From assembly GCA_021795465.1 (NCBI GenBank), contig JAJYPK010000001.1:1-64000 (forward strand): a stretch of DNA of 64,000 bases. The letters run 5' to 3'. Both the position numbers and the translations under genes were made by a program. The DNA is from Bacillota bacterium (lineage in GTDB: Bacteria > Bacillota > Sulfobacillia > Sulfobacillales > Sulfobacillaceae). This document shows, piece after piece, positions 43,203-52,527 of this stretch (positions are counted from its first letter, which is position 1; the number at the start of each line of letters is the position of its first letter). Under the pieces are notes generated by a model. The model was not told the origin of the DNA, ran no database searches, and saw nothing but the letters and a program-made list of their open reading frames with translations.

Positions 43203-44177
43203 TTATAACAACGATCGCACGAGCGAGGGATCCAGGTTGCCCCCGCTTAACACGGCGACTATGCGTCGGTTTGAAAACAGATGCTCCGAATCTCCCAACA
43301 CGGCCGCCACGCTTGCAGCTCCCGAAGGTTCCACTAGCAACTTATGGCGGAATAACAACCAGCGCATCGCGTCCAGGATGGCTTCATCAGAGACCGTCAC
43401 CAAGTGGTCCACTAGAGTCGTCACAATGGGATAGGTGAGATGTCCTAAGCTTAGGGTTTTGATTCCATCGGCAATAGTCTCGGTGTGCTCAAGCACGACC
43501 CGCCGGGCTTCACTTCGCGACAAAAAGGCTTTTGGAGCGCCCGCTGCTTCCACACCCACGACCTGAACCTGGGGATTGACGGCTTTTATGGCGGTGGCAA
43601 TTCCAGAGATTAGGCCCCCTCCACCAATCGGTACGACCACCATCTCTACGTCAGGCCATTCGAGAAGAATTTCCAAACCTATCGTGCCTTGCCCGGACAT
43701 CACCAATTCATCATCATAGGGAGGCACAAAAAAGAAGCCCTGCTCCTCCGCAACCAATTTCGCTCGATCCAGGCGAGCCTGGCTCGTGGTTCCGCAGAAC
43801 TCGACTTCGGCCCCATAACCGGAAATGGCTTGGATTTTGGCTTGTGGTGCCGTCTCGGGGACCACGATCCGTGCAGCGATGCCAAAGTGCCGGGAAGCCC
43901 AAGCCACTGCCTGCCCGTGATTACCAGATGAGGCGGTCACGACTCCCGGCAAGGGCTTTCCAGCCTGGCGAAAATGGTCATACACGCTCGCGATCTTATT
44001 GTAGGCTCCCCGAATTTTAAATGACCCGGTCACCTGGAGATTCTCTGGTTTAAGGCGCAACTCTGCTCCTTCAGGTACCGGCCCGCTGCGGGTGGACCGC
44101 AGGGGCGTGTGGTGAATCACTCCCTCAAGGCGAGTTCTTGCCTCTTTTATGCTATCTAAGCTGGGGGCCAGGGTCAT
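43203..44177 (-). CDS. Threonine/serine dehydratase-type PLP enzyme
   Basis: The 324-residue fold type II PLP enzyme shows LQVTGSFKIRGAYNKI with the Schiff-base Lys. TASSGNHGQAVAWASRHFG and the phosphate loop PIGGGGLISGIATA follow. There is no C-terminal regulatory domain, so it resembles catabolic TdcB or serine/threonine racemase-dehydratase rather than IlvA. The ATG overlaps the preceding stop as ATGA, implying coupling to the small unknown gene upstream. Confidence 0.88.
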   Translation of the reverse strand: MTLAPSLDSIKEARTRLEGVIHHTPLRSTRSGPVPEGAELRLKPENLQVTGSFKIRGAYNKIASVYDHFRQAGKPLPGVVTASSGNHGQAVAWASRHFGIAARIVVPETAPQAKIQAISGYGAEVEFCGTTSQARLDRAKLVAEEQGFFFVPPYDDELVMSGQGTIGLEILLEWPDVEMVVVPIGGGGLISGIATAIKAVNPQVQVVGVEAAGAPKAFLSRSEARRVVLEHTETIADGIKTLSLGHLTYPIVTTLVDHLVTVSDEAILDAMRWLLFRHKLLVEPSGAASVAAVLGDSEHLFSNRRIVAVLSGGNLDPSLVRSLL

Positions 44178-44599
44178 GATAGGGTCCACCAGATGGGACT
44201 ACTTTTACTCGGCGGATAGGAGAGAATGTCCTCGATTCGGTGTGTTTGTCGGCGGACTTTTTTGGCTAAACCGACGGAGAATGCTCGTGTGTCGTATTCA
44301 ATGGTTTTGGGCCGATAATGTTCTTTCACGTCGGACAGAAACGCGGCAATATCTCGACCGGCTTCTTGCCACTCCGACTCGGAGAGCAAGGATACATAGC
44401 GGCCTCGCCACATACTGAGCCGTACGGTAATTTTCTTGAGCCACACGACCGTTTGGGATCGTTCACCAAGTCCATGGCGCTCCATGAATGTGGTTAAGGC
44501 CTGGGCATCATGGTCTTTAGCACCCCAGATGACCATATCCAAAAAAATGCTACTGGTATCCCGCGATAGTGGCGGTTTGTTGTCATGAATGGATTCCAT
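44174..44599 (-). CDS. Unknown protein coupled to the dehydratase gene
   Basis: I start at MESIHDNKP because GAGGAG lies six bases before it; the product has 141 residues. It appears soluble and mixed alpha/beta. A stretch VVWLKKITVRLSMWRGRYVSL is followed by helical sequence. Family not recognised. Its stop overlaps the dehydratase ATG (ATGA). It lies about 100 bases after cysE. Confidence 0.6.
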   Translation of the reverse strand: MESIHDNKPPLSRDTSSIFLDMVIWGAKDHDAQALTTFMERHGLGERSQTVVWLKKITVRLSMWRGRYVSLLSESEWQEAGRDIAAFLSDVKEHYRPKTIEYDTRAFSVGLAKKVRRQTHRIEDILSYPPSKSSPIWWTLS

Positions 44600-44700
44600 A
44601 TCGTGTCTCCTCTGAACGGTGTAGGGACTCTCATGCTGCGGCGAGATGTTGTGTGTCGCGCCATGAGAAAGATCCGGGATCTCACGGTTATTGTAACATC

Positions 44701-45603
44701 TTATGGCGTGCCAGATTTTAGTTGAATTTTCGGTTGGGCGATGACCCGGGAGTACGCGGGGACACTCTCGGTGAGCCATACGTTACCCCCGATCACACTC
44801 CCTTCGCCAATGATCGTGGTCCCGCCCAAAATCGTGGCGCCGGAATAGATCACCACCCGATCACCAATGGTTGGATGGCGTTTTTGTCCACGAATGATGT
44901 GTCCATCTTCATCACGCGGAAAGTTTAAAGCACCCAGCGTTACCCCTTGGTAGAGCGTGACTTGGTTGCCTACCTCAGTGGTTTCGCCGATGACGACCCC
45001 GGTTCCGTGATCGATGAAAAAACTCGTTCCAATGCGAGCACCGGGGTGGATATCAATCCCAGTTTCACTATGGGCAATCTCTGTCATTAACCGGGGCAAT
45101 AAGGGGACTTCATATTCCCATAGGCGATGGGCTAACCGATACACCATCACCGCGTAGAGACCCGGGTAACTAGAGATTATCTCGTATCGATCGCGGGCGG
45201 CCGGATCGCCATTAAAGGCGGCATCCAGGTCTAACGTAAGCCCCTGGAGTATCAGCGGCAGATCTTGCACAAATGTCAACGCCATCTCGAAAGCTTCGGA
45301 AAGCCGCGGGCATGCCGTCATCCCGACCTCGCAACTATGGGGATTGGCCCGATGGATTTGATGCGCCAAATTCCAAGTTACCACGCCTAACAGTTCTAAT
45401 CGCGCATTGCGGCGTGAGCCTTCGACCGCATCCGACCATGCATGTTGCATTGGAAATAATAGGCATTCAAGATGCTCAATTAAACGCACGGTGGCACTTC
45501 GAGTCACCGCTGAAAACCCATTTCCATCATGAAGGGGATGGGGGTCGTGCTGGCTTAAGTTCGCAATGACACGGGAGAGACTATCGATGTCGAAGGTGTT
45601 CAT
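44701..45603 (-). CDS. cysE: Serine O-acetyltransferase
   Basis: The 300-residue enzyme acetylates serine for cysteine synthesis. The N-terminal helical SAT domain (about 1-180) includes FNGDPAARDRYEII and SSYPGLYAVMVYRLAHRLW. The left-handed beta-helix follows with DIHPGARIGTSFFIDHGTG, VVIGETTEVGNQVTLYQG and GATILGGTTIIGEGSVIGG. AAAGGA precedes the ATG. It lies 23 bases after the M20 dipeptidase. Confidence 0.92.
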   Translation of the reverse strand: MNTFDIDSLSRVIANLSQHDPHPLHDGNGFSAVTRSATVRLIEHLECLLFPMQHAWSDAVEGSRRNARLELLGVVTWNLAHQIHRANPHSCEVGMTACPRLSEAFEMALTFVQDLPLILQGLTLDLDAAFNGDPAARDRYEIISSYPGLYAVMVYRLAHRLWEYEVPLLPRLMTEIAHSETGIDIHPGARIGTSFFIDHGTGVVIGETTEVGNQVTLYQGVTLGALNFPRDEDGHIIRGQKRHPTIGDRVVIYSGATILGGTTIIGEGSVIGGNVWLTESVPAYSRVIAQPKIQLKSGTP

Positions 45604-45626
45604 CAGAATCCTTTCTCGGTCTATCG

Positions 45627-47030
45627 TTATCGGGTGGAGTCCCGGAACTGAAGCCCATCCTTTTTACTGACATAGTGCCACAGGAGCGCTAAGGTTTCGG
45701 CACCCCGGTAAAAGTTGTTTAAATGAAAGTGCTCATTGGGGGCGTGAAAATTTTCGTCAGGTAGCGCAAATCCCAGGAGAAGGGTGGGCATCTGGAGCAC
45801 TTCCTGAAAGGTTACGACGACCGGAATCGAACCACCCATCCGAATGTAGGCCGCCTTTTTGTGATAAATGTCTTCGATGGCTTGTTCAGCGGCCAAGACC
45901 GACGGGTGATCCAACGGTGTCTTGGTGCCTGGGTCGCCTTCACCACGATGAATCTGTAACTGAACCCCTTGGGGACAGTGGGATTTAAGATGGGCTTCTA
46001 TGACGTCGAGCACATGCTGCGGATCCTGATAAGGTACGAGGCGGCACGTGATTTTAGCATGGGCTTCTGCCGGAACGATAGTTTTTCGTCCCTCGCCAAT
46101 AAAGCCGGACCATATGCCATTGACTTCGACGGTGGGTCGAGCCCAGATGCGTTCTAAGGGAGTGAAGTGCGGGTCTCCAAATAGTGACGGACTACCAATG
46201 GAGTCTAAAAAGGTGTCGTGATCGAACGGTAGTGATTGGAAGGCTTCCCTTTCTTTCTCGGTTAACACTTCGACGCCGTCATAAAACCCCTCAACGTTGA
46301 CCGTGCCATCAAGGCGATGGAGTGAGGCAATTAATGAGGCTAGGGCATGCGCCGGATTCATGACTGTTCCTCCATACACGCCGGAATGCAGGTCTTGGAA
46401 GGGACCCGTGACAGAAATCTCTAAGGCGGCCAACCCTCTTAGCCCATAACACACAGCAGGTACTTCCGCGGCAAACATTGGGGTGTCAGAAATCACTGCA
46501 AAATCGGCGCGCAAATCTTTTTGGTGGGTTTCGATGTATTGAGAGAGGTGAATGCTACCGATCTCCTCTTCTCCTTCGAAAAGCACTTTCACATTGACCG
46601 GTAGCGTTCCAACGGTTTTCCACCACGCTTCGAGTGCTACCAGTTGCATGTAGACTTGACCTTTGTCGTCGCTAGAACCGCGGGCATACAACACGTCATC
46701 CACGACCGCAGGAGCAAATGGGGGGTGTACCCACTTCTCGAGCGGGTCGACGGGTTGAACATCATAGTGCCCATAAATGAGGATGGTGGGGCGATGGGGA
46801 TCCCCGATAATCGAGCCCACCACCAGGGGATTGCCTGGTGTTTCATCGAGATGGGCGTTCGTCATACCGGCCTTTATCAGGCGCTCACACAGCCAGGAAG
46901 CCGCCGACCTTACATCTTGATGATGTTGGGTTAAAGAGGAAATGCTCGCAATGGACAGGAATTCAGTCAGATCCGCCAGATATTGATCATGATGGGACCG
47001 TAAATACTGCAAGACAAGCTCTTGAGTCAT
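45627..47030 (-). CDS. M20 family dipeptidase/deacylase
   Basis: I start at MTQELVLQYL, which has GGAGG upstream; the product has 467 residues. The metal and catalytic motifs are intact: LIYGHYDVQP, YARGSSDDKGQV and LFEGEEEIGS. A dimerisation lid is followed by RMGGSIPVV and ending residues around FHAPNEHF. It resembles CNDP/DapE-like dipeptidases with a two-zinc site. It is followed by cysE at 23 bases, perhaps supplying amino acids. Confidence 0.9.
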   Translation of the reverse strand: MTQELVLQYLRSHHDQYLADLTEFLSIASISSLTQHHQDVRSAASWLCERLIKAGMTNAHLDETPGNPLVVGSIIGDPHRPTILIYGHYDVQPVDPLEKWVHPPFAPAVVDDVLYARGSSDDKGQVYMQLVALEAWWKTVGTLPVNVKVLFEGEEEIGSIHLSQYIETHQKDLRADFAVISDTPMFAAEVPAVCYGLRGLAALEISVTGPFQDLHSGVYGGTVMNPAHALASLIASLHRLDGTVNVEGFYDGVEVLTEKEREAFQSLPFDHDTFLDSIGSPSLFGDPHFTPLERIWARPTVEVNGIWSGFIGEGRKTIVPAEAHAKITCRLVPYQDPQHVLDVIEAHLKSHCPQGVQLQIHRGEGDPGTKTPLDHPSVLAAEQAIEDIYHKKAAYIRMGGSIPVVVTFQEVLQMPTLLLGFALPDENFHAPNEHFHLNNFYRGAETLALLWHYVSKKDGLQFRDSTR

Positions 47031-47119
47031 GAATAGTCCTCCGTCCTCGAAATACCCCAACGCGTGGTGAATACTTCTGCCCAAACTGTATCCGTTTAGA
47101 GTCTCTAGAGCAAGCGGGG

Positions 47120-48340
47120 TCAGAACAAAAAGGACCCGGCGGCCAGTAGCACGAACAGCGAAGCAATCGCCCAAAGCCACCATTGTTGTCTAGGACGAAG
47201 GACCAGGGGGCCCATCAGGTGCAAATCGTGGGCAACCACAATGAGCATACCGAGACTGATGGGCATCCATAGAGCCCCTAACGCCTGAGCCCAAAGGGCG
47301 ATGGAACCCACCGCGAGGTGGGGCCACAGGACAATCCCCGCGGTGATGGTAAGGGTCAACATGTGGATCCACCGCGAGCGCCCACCCGTAGGCGTAACGG
47401 CTTTAGGAGGAGGGGTGCCATGTAGAGCCTCGCTTAACATCCAAGCGGATGAGAGAGAGATGGTGCAAGCCGCTAGAAATCCCGCATCGAAAATCCCCAG
47501 GGCAAATAACTGACTAACGGTAGGACCTGCGGCCTGTTCCAACCAGGTCAAGGGGCTTATCATCGGACTTCCCGTGGTTAGGGAGAGCGCCCCAATCAGC
47601 ATGACAATGATCGCCATGGTGACTTGGGCCATGATTCCGATACGGATATCTTTTTTTCCCAGGTCCAAAGAAGTGACGCTGCCAGACCACACGGCATTCT
47701 GTTGCCAATAGATCATCCATGGAGCGATGGCGTTACCGGCCAAAGACAACAAAAGAAAAAATATCGGAGAGGAGATTCCTTGACCCAATGCAATGGCCCA
47801 GGCATGAGGGGCGGGTTGGAGGTACAACAGGGCGGGAATAAAGGCTAAATTAAAAATCGCGAGAACCAGTAATAGACGCTCGAGCCCGGGATAGTGGCGA
47901 TACGACGTGACGGCAAGCACCAGCACCCAGGAAAGAAACAGCCCAACCCCCCAAGGTAAACCGATGAGATTCAAGGCTGACGTCATCCCGAGGAACTCGG
48001 TCACCAAAATGAGGCCATTAAGGAAATGGAGCACCGTCCCATTGATGGTGGCACCGACGCTCCCAAATTTGGCACGTAGTAATTGGCTATAGGGTTTTTG
48101 GGTCGCAACGGCGACCCGTAATGCCAACTCTTGGATGGTATAGGTGATGGGGACCATCCCCACTACAGCTCCCAGAAACCACAAGAGGTGATGGGCGGCT
48201 CCGGTTACCAAATAGGACACCATTCCACCCGCATCGTTGTCGGCGGCTAATCCTAAAACACCGGGACCAATGGCTAACACCCACCACATGGTAGATCGCT
48301 TGCGCGGCGAGCGATTGGCTTTGGTGGCATCCAAATACAC
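47120..48340 (-). CDS. Nramp-like divalent-metal transporter with variant motifs
   Basis: The 406-residue protein has about 11 spans. The first span reads GPGVLGLAADNDAGGMVSY, where canonical Nramp proteins have DPGN. The sixth-span region reads GNAIAPWMIYWQQNAV, lacking the usual MPH. It belongs with the divergent Nramp-related group annotated generically as divalent-metal transporters. Selectivity could be Mg2+ or other ions rather than Mn2+/Fe2+. The GTG start has only a weak ribosome site. Confidence 0.78.
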   Translation of the reverse strand: MYLDATKANRSPRKRSTMWWVLAIGPGVLGLAADNDAGGMVSYLVTGAAHHLLWFLGAVVGMVPITYTIQELALRVAVATQKPYSQLLRAKFGSVGATINGTVLHFLNGLILVTEFLGMTSALNLIGLPWGVGLFLSWVLVLAVTSYRHYPGLERLLLVLAIFNLAFIPALLYLQPAPHAWAIALGQGISSPIFFLLLSLAGNAIAPWMIYWQQNAVWSGSVTSLDLGKKDIRIGIMAQVTMAIIVMLIGALSLTTGSPMISPLTWLEQAAGPTVSQLFALGIFDAGFLAACTISLSSAWMLSEALHGTPPPKAVTPTGGRSRWIHMLTLTITAGIVLWPHLAVGSIALWAQALGALWMPISLGMLIVVAHDLHLMGPLVLRPRQQWWLWAIASLFVLLAAGSFLF

Positions 48341-48484
48341 TACCTATCACGTCCTCTTTGGCCGGGGCCGAATCAAGGTCATGATATGTTACCATGGCAC
48401 TCGAGGTGCTCCGTATTACCTAGTTGCACTGCTGCAAAAGACGGGATACCATGAAACCAAACGAAAGGGTTGGAGGCAACGAGG

Positions 48485-48742
48485 GTGAATTCACTGGCGT
48501 TTGGGTGGTTGGAAATCGCAATTGGCGTTCTGGGGATTGTGCTCGGGGGGCTTGGGAAAATGTCACGAGCATCTGTCGTCATCTCAGTGGGTCTCATTAT
48601 GTTTGGACTAAGTCATATGGTATCGCACCATCTCCTGGGCCTTTTTAATGACGGCGGGGCCCTCATTGTTCTATTTGGTATCGGGATGTCGATATCCCTG
48701 ATGCGACGCCAACGCCGTGGGCCAAAACCCCCACGCCAATAA
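48485..48742 (+). CDS. Small membrane protein
   Basis: The 85-residue product begins at GTG (VNSLAFGWLE) eight bases after GGAGG. It has two to three spans (AIGVLGIVLGGLG, VVISVGLIMFGLSHMV, GGALIVLFGIGMSISL) and a basic tail. No family recognised. Confidence 0.55.
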   Translation: MNSLAFGWLEIAIGVLGIVLGGLGKMSRASVVISVGLIMFGLSHMVSHHLLGLFNDGGALIVLFGIGMSISLMRRQRRGPKPPRQ

Positions 48743-48782
48743 CAGCTTAGAGAGACGCTTGAAATAGGGTATGCCATTGTCC

Positions 48783-48855
48783 CGTGATGCCTCGCCGAGG
48801 CTTACACAACAGCCTAGAGATCGGGTGCGAGAAAAGAGACGCCTCGGGCATCACG
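48783..48855. repeat. Inverted repeat between convergent genes
   Basis: CGTGATGCC and GGCATCACG form 9-bp arms 55 bases apart. A smaller GCCTCG/CGAGGC palindrome lies at the left arm. The position between two stops suggests a structured 3' end or an element relic. No T-tract is present. Confidence 0.4.
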
Positions 48856-48898
48856 ATCCACCGCCCTCGGAGTCTCAGGAAGATCACCCGTCCACCCA

Positions 48899-49393
48899 TT
48901 AGCCTTGGGGGGATCCTGACTCTGTCCGCCAATTGGCACTCTCAATGGCGTCAGATAATCGGTCCGCCCAAGCAGCGAAACGAGTGGCATGTTCTCGTGC
49001 CACCGTGATAGATACCTGGCGTACTGCCGGAATGGACTCTCGCTGACCCATCGCCATCCACGGATGGTGGGTCGAAGACACCCCGTCCTTGGCTACTGAA
49101 TCCCAGATGTTTGCTAATTGACGCAGCGCCTCGGCCTTGATCCGGGCTTGATACACGCTAAGCGTCTCGTGATCCACCGTAATCATGGTGGTCACGTTCG
49201 ATGTCATGAGTTCTTGTTTATTCGTAAGCGATTGGTTAAGTTCGGCCAAAATCTCATCGTTCCGCAGTTCGGGATCGAATGGGGGAGGTTCTGTTCCCGC
49301 CAGGGTTACGGCATCGCGAACCAATTGGTCCTGTAATTGTATGCGATATTTATCTCGTCGAGCGATATCTCGGCGAAGCTGTCCCATTGTCAT
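48899..49393 (-). CDS. Hypothetical helical protein
   Basis: A 164-residue, polar, helix-rich protein starting MTMGQLRRDIARRDKYRIQL, with AAAGGA upstream. No membrane segment, signal or catalytic motif was seen. Function unknown. Confidence 0.55.
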   Translation of the reverse strand: MTMGQLRRDIARRDKYRIQLQDQLVRDAVTLAGTEPPPFDPELRNDEILAELNQSLTNKQELMTSNVTTMITVDHETLSVYQARIKAEALRQLANIWDSVAKDGVSSTHHPWMAMGQRESIPAVRQVSITVAREHATRFAAWADRLSDAIESANWRTESGSPQG

Positions 49394-49750
49394 AGGGGGG
49401 GATCCTTTCTATAAAGTTATAGGAGGTCCGGGTAAACGATCGAAATGAGGGAAAGGGCAAAGGTGATGGGCTACAGGTATAAAAGTGGTGGTGGCATTCA
49501 CGGGTCGGTTGCCACTGCACCGCGACATTGGGCAGTAAACCCAGAATTTTCGTGAGACGGATGTCTCGCGGCATCGTTTACCTCAATGCGGAGGATTTCG
49601 TCGTCAGTCTACCCGGACAGCCTTATTGTATCATTGACAGAGGTAAAACGGTATCTCCAAAACCTGATTCTGGAGTTTATGAGGAGAAATGGCGTACGTA
49701 ATAAGGGGACGGGACCATGGTCGGGTGCGCTCCGGTCTCTTTAGAAGTTA
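49394..49750. other. Intergenic region, no supported gene
   Basis: The 357 bases contain short minus-strand frames whose N-termini read somewhat protein-like (MPRDIRLTKILGLLPNVAV) but soon become low-complexity. No ribosome site and frame together are convincing. It should hold the promoter of the helical hypothetical gene. Confidence 0.4.
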
Positions 49751-51070
49751 TTAAGGCATGCGCATCGGTTTGGCTTCCCGGGCCCATTTTAGGAGCATCT
49801 CGGGTGAAAAGCGGGTGGGACGTCCATTTTCAATGACACGCCTGCCTGCCACAAACACCCCGTCGATGGCGGTAGGGGAGAGTGCATACACCACATGAGC
49901 AATATTGGGTGGGCCGGGCAGTAATGATGGATCATCAAGATCTAGCGTCACCGCGTCGAACCATTCCCCGATGGCTAACGTTCCCGAATTTACCCCGAGC
50001 GCCTTGCTGCCAACTTTTGTCCCCATATCGAAAACGGCCTTCGCATTAATGATGTGCCCATTGTGATGGGCGACTTTTTGAAGCAGGGCGGCTTGTCGCA
50101 TATCATCAAAGATACTATGGCGGTCATTCGTGCAACCTCCGTCGGTACCAAGTGCCACGGGGATGCCCTGTGCCAACATGGTCACGATGGGAGCGATACC
50201 GTCCCCGAGGATCATGTTGGAGGACGGATTATGTACGACAGTTGCCCCTGAAGCCTTCAAATGCTCGAGATCCTGGTCGTCAACCCAGACGGCGTGAATG
50301 GCCAAGGTTTTTGGCGTTAAGGCACCCAAATCGTCGAGGTAAGCAATGGGCGTTTTTCCCGTCTGTTTCAACACCGTCATCCGCTCGTATTCTCCTTCGG
50401 CGACATGGACATGTAACCGGGTGTCTAATTCGTGTGCGGTGGTGACCGCCGACTCGATCATGGCGGCTGACGCTCCGTGAGGACTGTGTGGGGCAACTTG
50501 TACCGTAACGAGGGAATGCTTACGTAGTGCCCCCGCCAACGCCAGGGTATTGGCTCGCGCTTCACGCGGGGTCTCCCGGTATCGACTCGGCGCACCTTCC
50601 CAGTCGTAAAATGTACGAGCTAGAGCAAGTCGAATACCGATTTCCCGAGCAGCTTCGGCAATGACCATCGCATTTTCGAGCCCTTGGTCATTAAGATAGA
50701 AGAAGTCGGCAACGGTCGTGACGCCGTGGCGAAGCATATCCCAGTACGCCAAGAGGGCCGATTGATAGATCTCATCACGAGAGAGGTTTTGAGATATGGG
50801 ATACAACACATGGCTACGCCAGCCCATGAACGTATCATCTTCGCCCATTCCTCGCATCAAGACTTGAAATCCGTGATTATGCGTATTGACTCCACCCGGC
50901 AACAGGAGGCGTTGGGGCCATTCTTCCAGCGCGATGTCGGGATACTGCTGCCGCATAGAGTCCACGAACCCGCGGTCATGGATGCGACCTGACTCGTCAA
51001 CGACAAATCCGATGCCGCGGTGCATCTTGCCATCAAAGTAGCTCATGGACGGGACGTATAGAGTCATCAT
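49751..51070 (-). CDS. Amidohydrolase, deaminase-like (TRZ/ATZ family)
   Basis: The 439-residue metal-dependent hydrolase shows the metal ligands NTHNHG (HxH), LHVHVAEGEYE (His) and LGTDGGCTND (Asp), plus the substrate motif APHSPHG. It belongs with cytosine/guanine/8-oxoguanine, S-adenosylhomocysteine and atrazine-type deaminases. The exact base is unknown. The first ATG overlaps the upstream stop as ATGA, coupling it to the carbamoyl hydrolase. Confidence 0.85.
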   Translation of the reverse strand: MMTLYVPSMSYFDGKMHRGIGFVVDESGRIHDRGFVDSMRQQYPDIALEEWPQRLLLPGGVNTHNHGFQVLMRGMGEDDTFMGWRSHVLYPISQNLSRDEIYQSALLAYWDMLRHGVTTVADFFYLNDQGLENAMVIAEAAREIGIRLALARTFYDWEGAPSRYRETPREARANTLALAGALRKHSLVTVQVAPHSPHGASAAMIESAVTTAHELDTRLHVHVAEGEYERMTVLKQTGKTPIAYLDDLGALTPKTLAIHAVWVDDQDLEHLKASGATVVHNPSSNMILGDGIAPIVTMLAQGIPVALGTDGGCTNDRHSIFDDMRQAALLQKVAHHNGHIINAKAVFDMGTKVGSKALGVNSGTLAIGEWFDAVTLDLDDPSLLPGPPNIAHVVYALSPTAIDGVFVAGRRVIENGRPTRFSPEMLLKWAREAKPMRMP

Positions 51071-52302
51071 GGTCGGTGGACCTCCCCCATTCCGGCCAGT
51101 TGCTTCGCGGTTTCGGCGAGCACTTCCGCGCCTTGTAACACATCATCGAAAGCCGTCCACTCTTCTGGAGCATGGCTGATGCCTCGGTGGCTGGGGACAA
51201 ACAGCATGGCGGCGGGGATGACGTGGGCTAAGATGCCGGCATCATGGCCGGCCCACGATACGAGTCGTGTGTGGGAGAACCCTAAGCCTTCCGCTGCGTT
51301 TTCAATAACGGGCAACCATGCCGTATGCATATGAGCCGGGGAAACCTGGTGATAGACGGACACCGTGGCATCCGGGTCCCTGAGAGCGGCGTGCTCTCGG
51401 ATCCATGCTACCGCCCGATACAACGCGTGTTCGTTAGGAGATCGGACATCGATGCGAAGCTTGGCTTGGCTCGGGATGACGTTGGCGGCGTTGGGGCTGA
51501 CTTCGATAGAACCAACGTTGCCGACTATCTGAGGCTCTTGGGCAATAAAATCCTCCAGAGCCAATATAAAACGGGATGCCGCCAACAGCGCACTATGGCG
51601 GTCCTCTTTGGGAGTGGTGCCCGCATGATTCGCCACGCCAAAAAACGTCACGAGAATCTGGGCGATGCCCGTGATGTCCGTCACTACGCCAATATCGACC
51701 CCGCTGTTTTCGAGACGAGGGCCTTGTTCAATATGAAGCTCTAGATATCCATAAAAGTCGGGGAGTGTGGCTTTTACGGATGGGAGGTTATCGATGGAGA
51801 AGCCGTACTCTGCCATGGCTTCGGCCAAAGACCGTCCTTTATCGTCGTGGGCATTTTTACACTGATCAAAGTCCAGGAGGCCGGCCACGGCTTTCGAGCC
51901 CAAAAGTCCTGTGCCAAATCGTGGGCCCTCTTCATCGGTAAAGGCCGTGATCCGAATGGGACGCGTGGGTCGGAATCCGCTATCCTGTAGAGCCTTTATC
52001 GCGGCGAGAGCCGAGAGGACACCAAGCCCCCCATCATAGTTGCCGCCCGACGGTACGGAATCCAAGTGGGAGCCGATGGCGAGCGCTGGTCCTTCTCCAA
52101 TATCCCATTGCCCAAAGCTATTACCAGCACCATCCGTCCACACGCGTAAACCCAGAGCTTTAAGTCGGTCACGAAACCACGAGTGAGCGTGCCGCTCATC
52201 AGGAGACCACGCAAGTCGGTAATACCCCCGTTGATCGGCACGCGATCCAATGTGACCGAGTTCTTCTAAGGCGCCTTGTAAATAGTGAGAGTCGATACGC
52301 AT
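51067..52302 (-). CDS. N-carbamoyl-L-amino acid hydrolase/allantoate amidohydrolase family (M20)
   Basis: The 411-residue zinc enzyme has LAIGSHLDSVPSGGNYDG, AFTDEEGPRFGTGLLGSKA and YGYLELHIEQGPRLE. A dimerisation domain contains FFGVANHAGTTP, and the C-terminal SWAGHDAG motif follows. This set defines the hydantoinase/carbamoylase branch of M20. Substrates may be N-carbamoyl amino acids, ureidopropionate or allantoate. Together with the coupled deaminase-like gene it suggests nucleobase or ureide breakdown. Confidence 0.88.
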   Translation of the reverse strand: MRIDSHYLQGALEELGHIGSRADQRGYYRLAWSPDERHAHSWFRDRLKALGLRVWTDGAGNSFGQWDIGEGPALAIGSHLDSVPSGGNYDGGLGVLSALAAIKALQDSGFRPTRPIRITAFTDEEGPRFGTGLLGSKAVAGLLDFDQCKNAHDDKGRSLAEAMAEYGFSIDNLPSVKATLPDFYGYLELHIEQGPRLENSGVDIGVVTDITGIAQILVTFFGVANHAGTTPKEDRHSALLAASRFILALEDFIAQEPQIVGNVGSIEVSPNAANVIPSQAKLRIDVRSPNEHALYRAVAWIREHAALRDPDATVSVYHQVSPAHMHTAWLPVIENAAEGLGFSHTRLVSWAGHDAGILAHVIPAAMLFVPSHRGISHAPEEWTAFDDVLQGAEVLAETAKQLAGMGEVHRP

Positions 52303-52465
52303 TACCGACGGCCATCCTTTCAGTTGTTACGATAGGGTAGGATTCCTCGAATCTGGGAAAACAAACCTTCTCCAGATGGATTTATCATAACATTTAAATG
52401 GGGGTGCATCTTAATGGTCTGTTCCAGAGGGTTTTTTCTCGATGGACAAGGATTTTCTCCGTAGC

Positions 52466-52480
52466 GTGGCGAATCGCCAC
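52466..52480. promoter_or_regulatory. Perfect 15-base palindrome upstream of the HD gene
   Basis: GTGGCGA-A-TCGCCAC is an uninterrupted 7+1+7 palindrome 47 bases before the start of the HD-domain gene and in the divergent region with the M20 operon. It could be an operator; it is too compact for a terminator. Confidence 0.35.
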
Positions 52481-52527
52481 AAGGACGCAATGGGAATTTG
52501 GGTTGCTATCACCAAAGGGGGACGACC

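Noticed and set aside
49350-49574. Minus-strand 74-codon frame beginning MPRDIRLTKILG
   Set aside because: The first 25 residues look plausible, but the rest is His/Pro/Ser low-complexity and it overlaps the start of the helical hypothetical gene.
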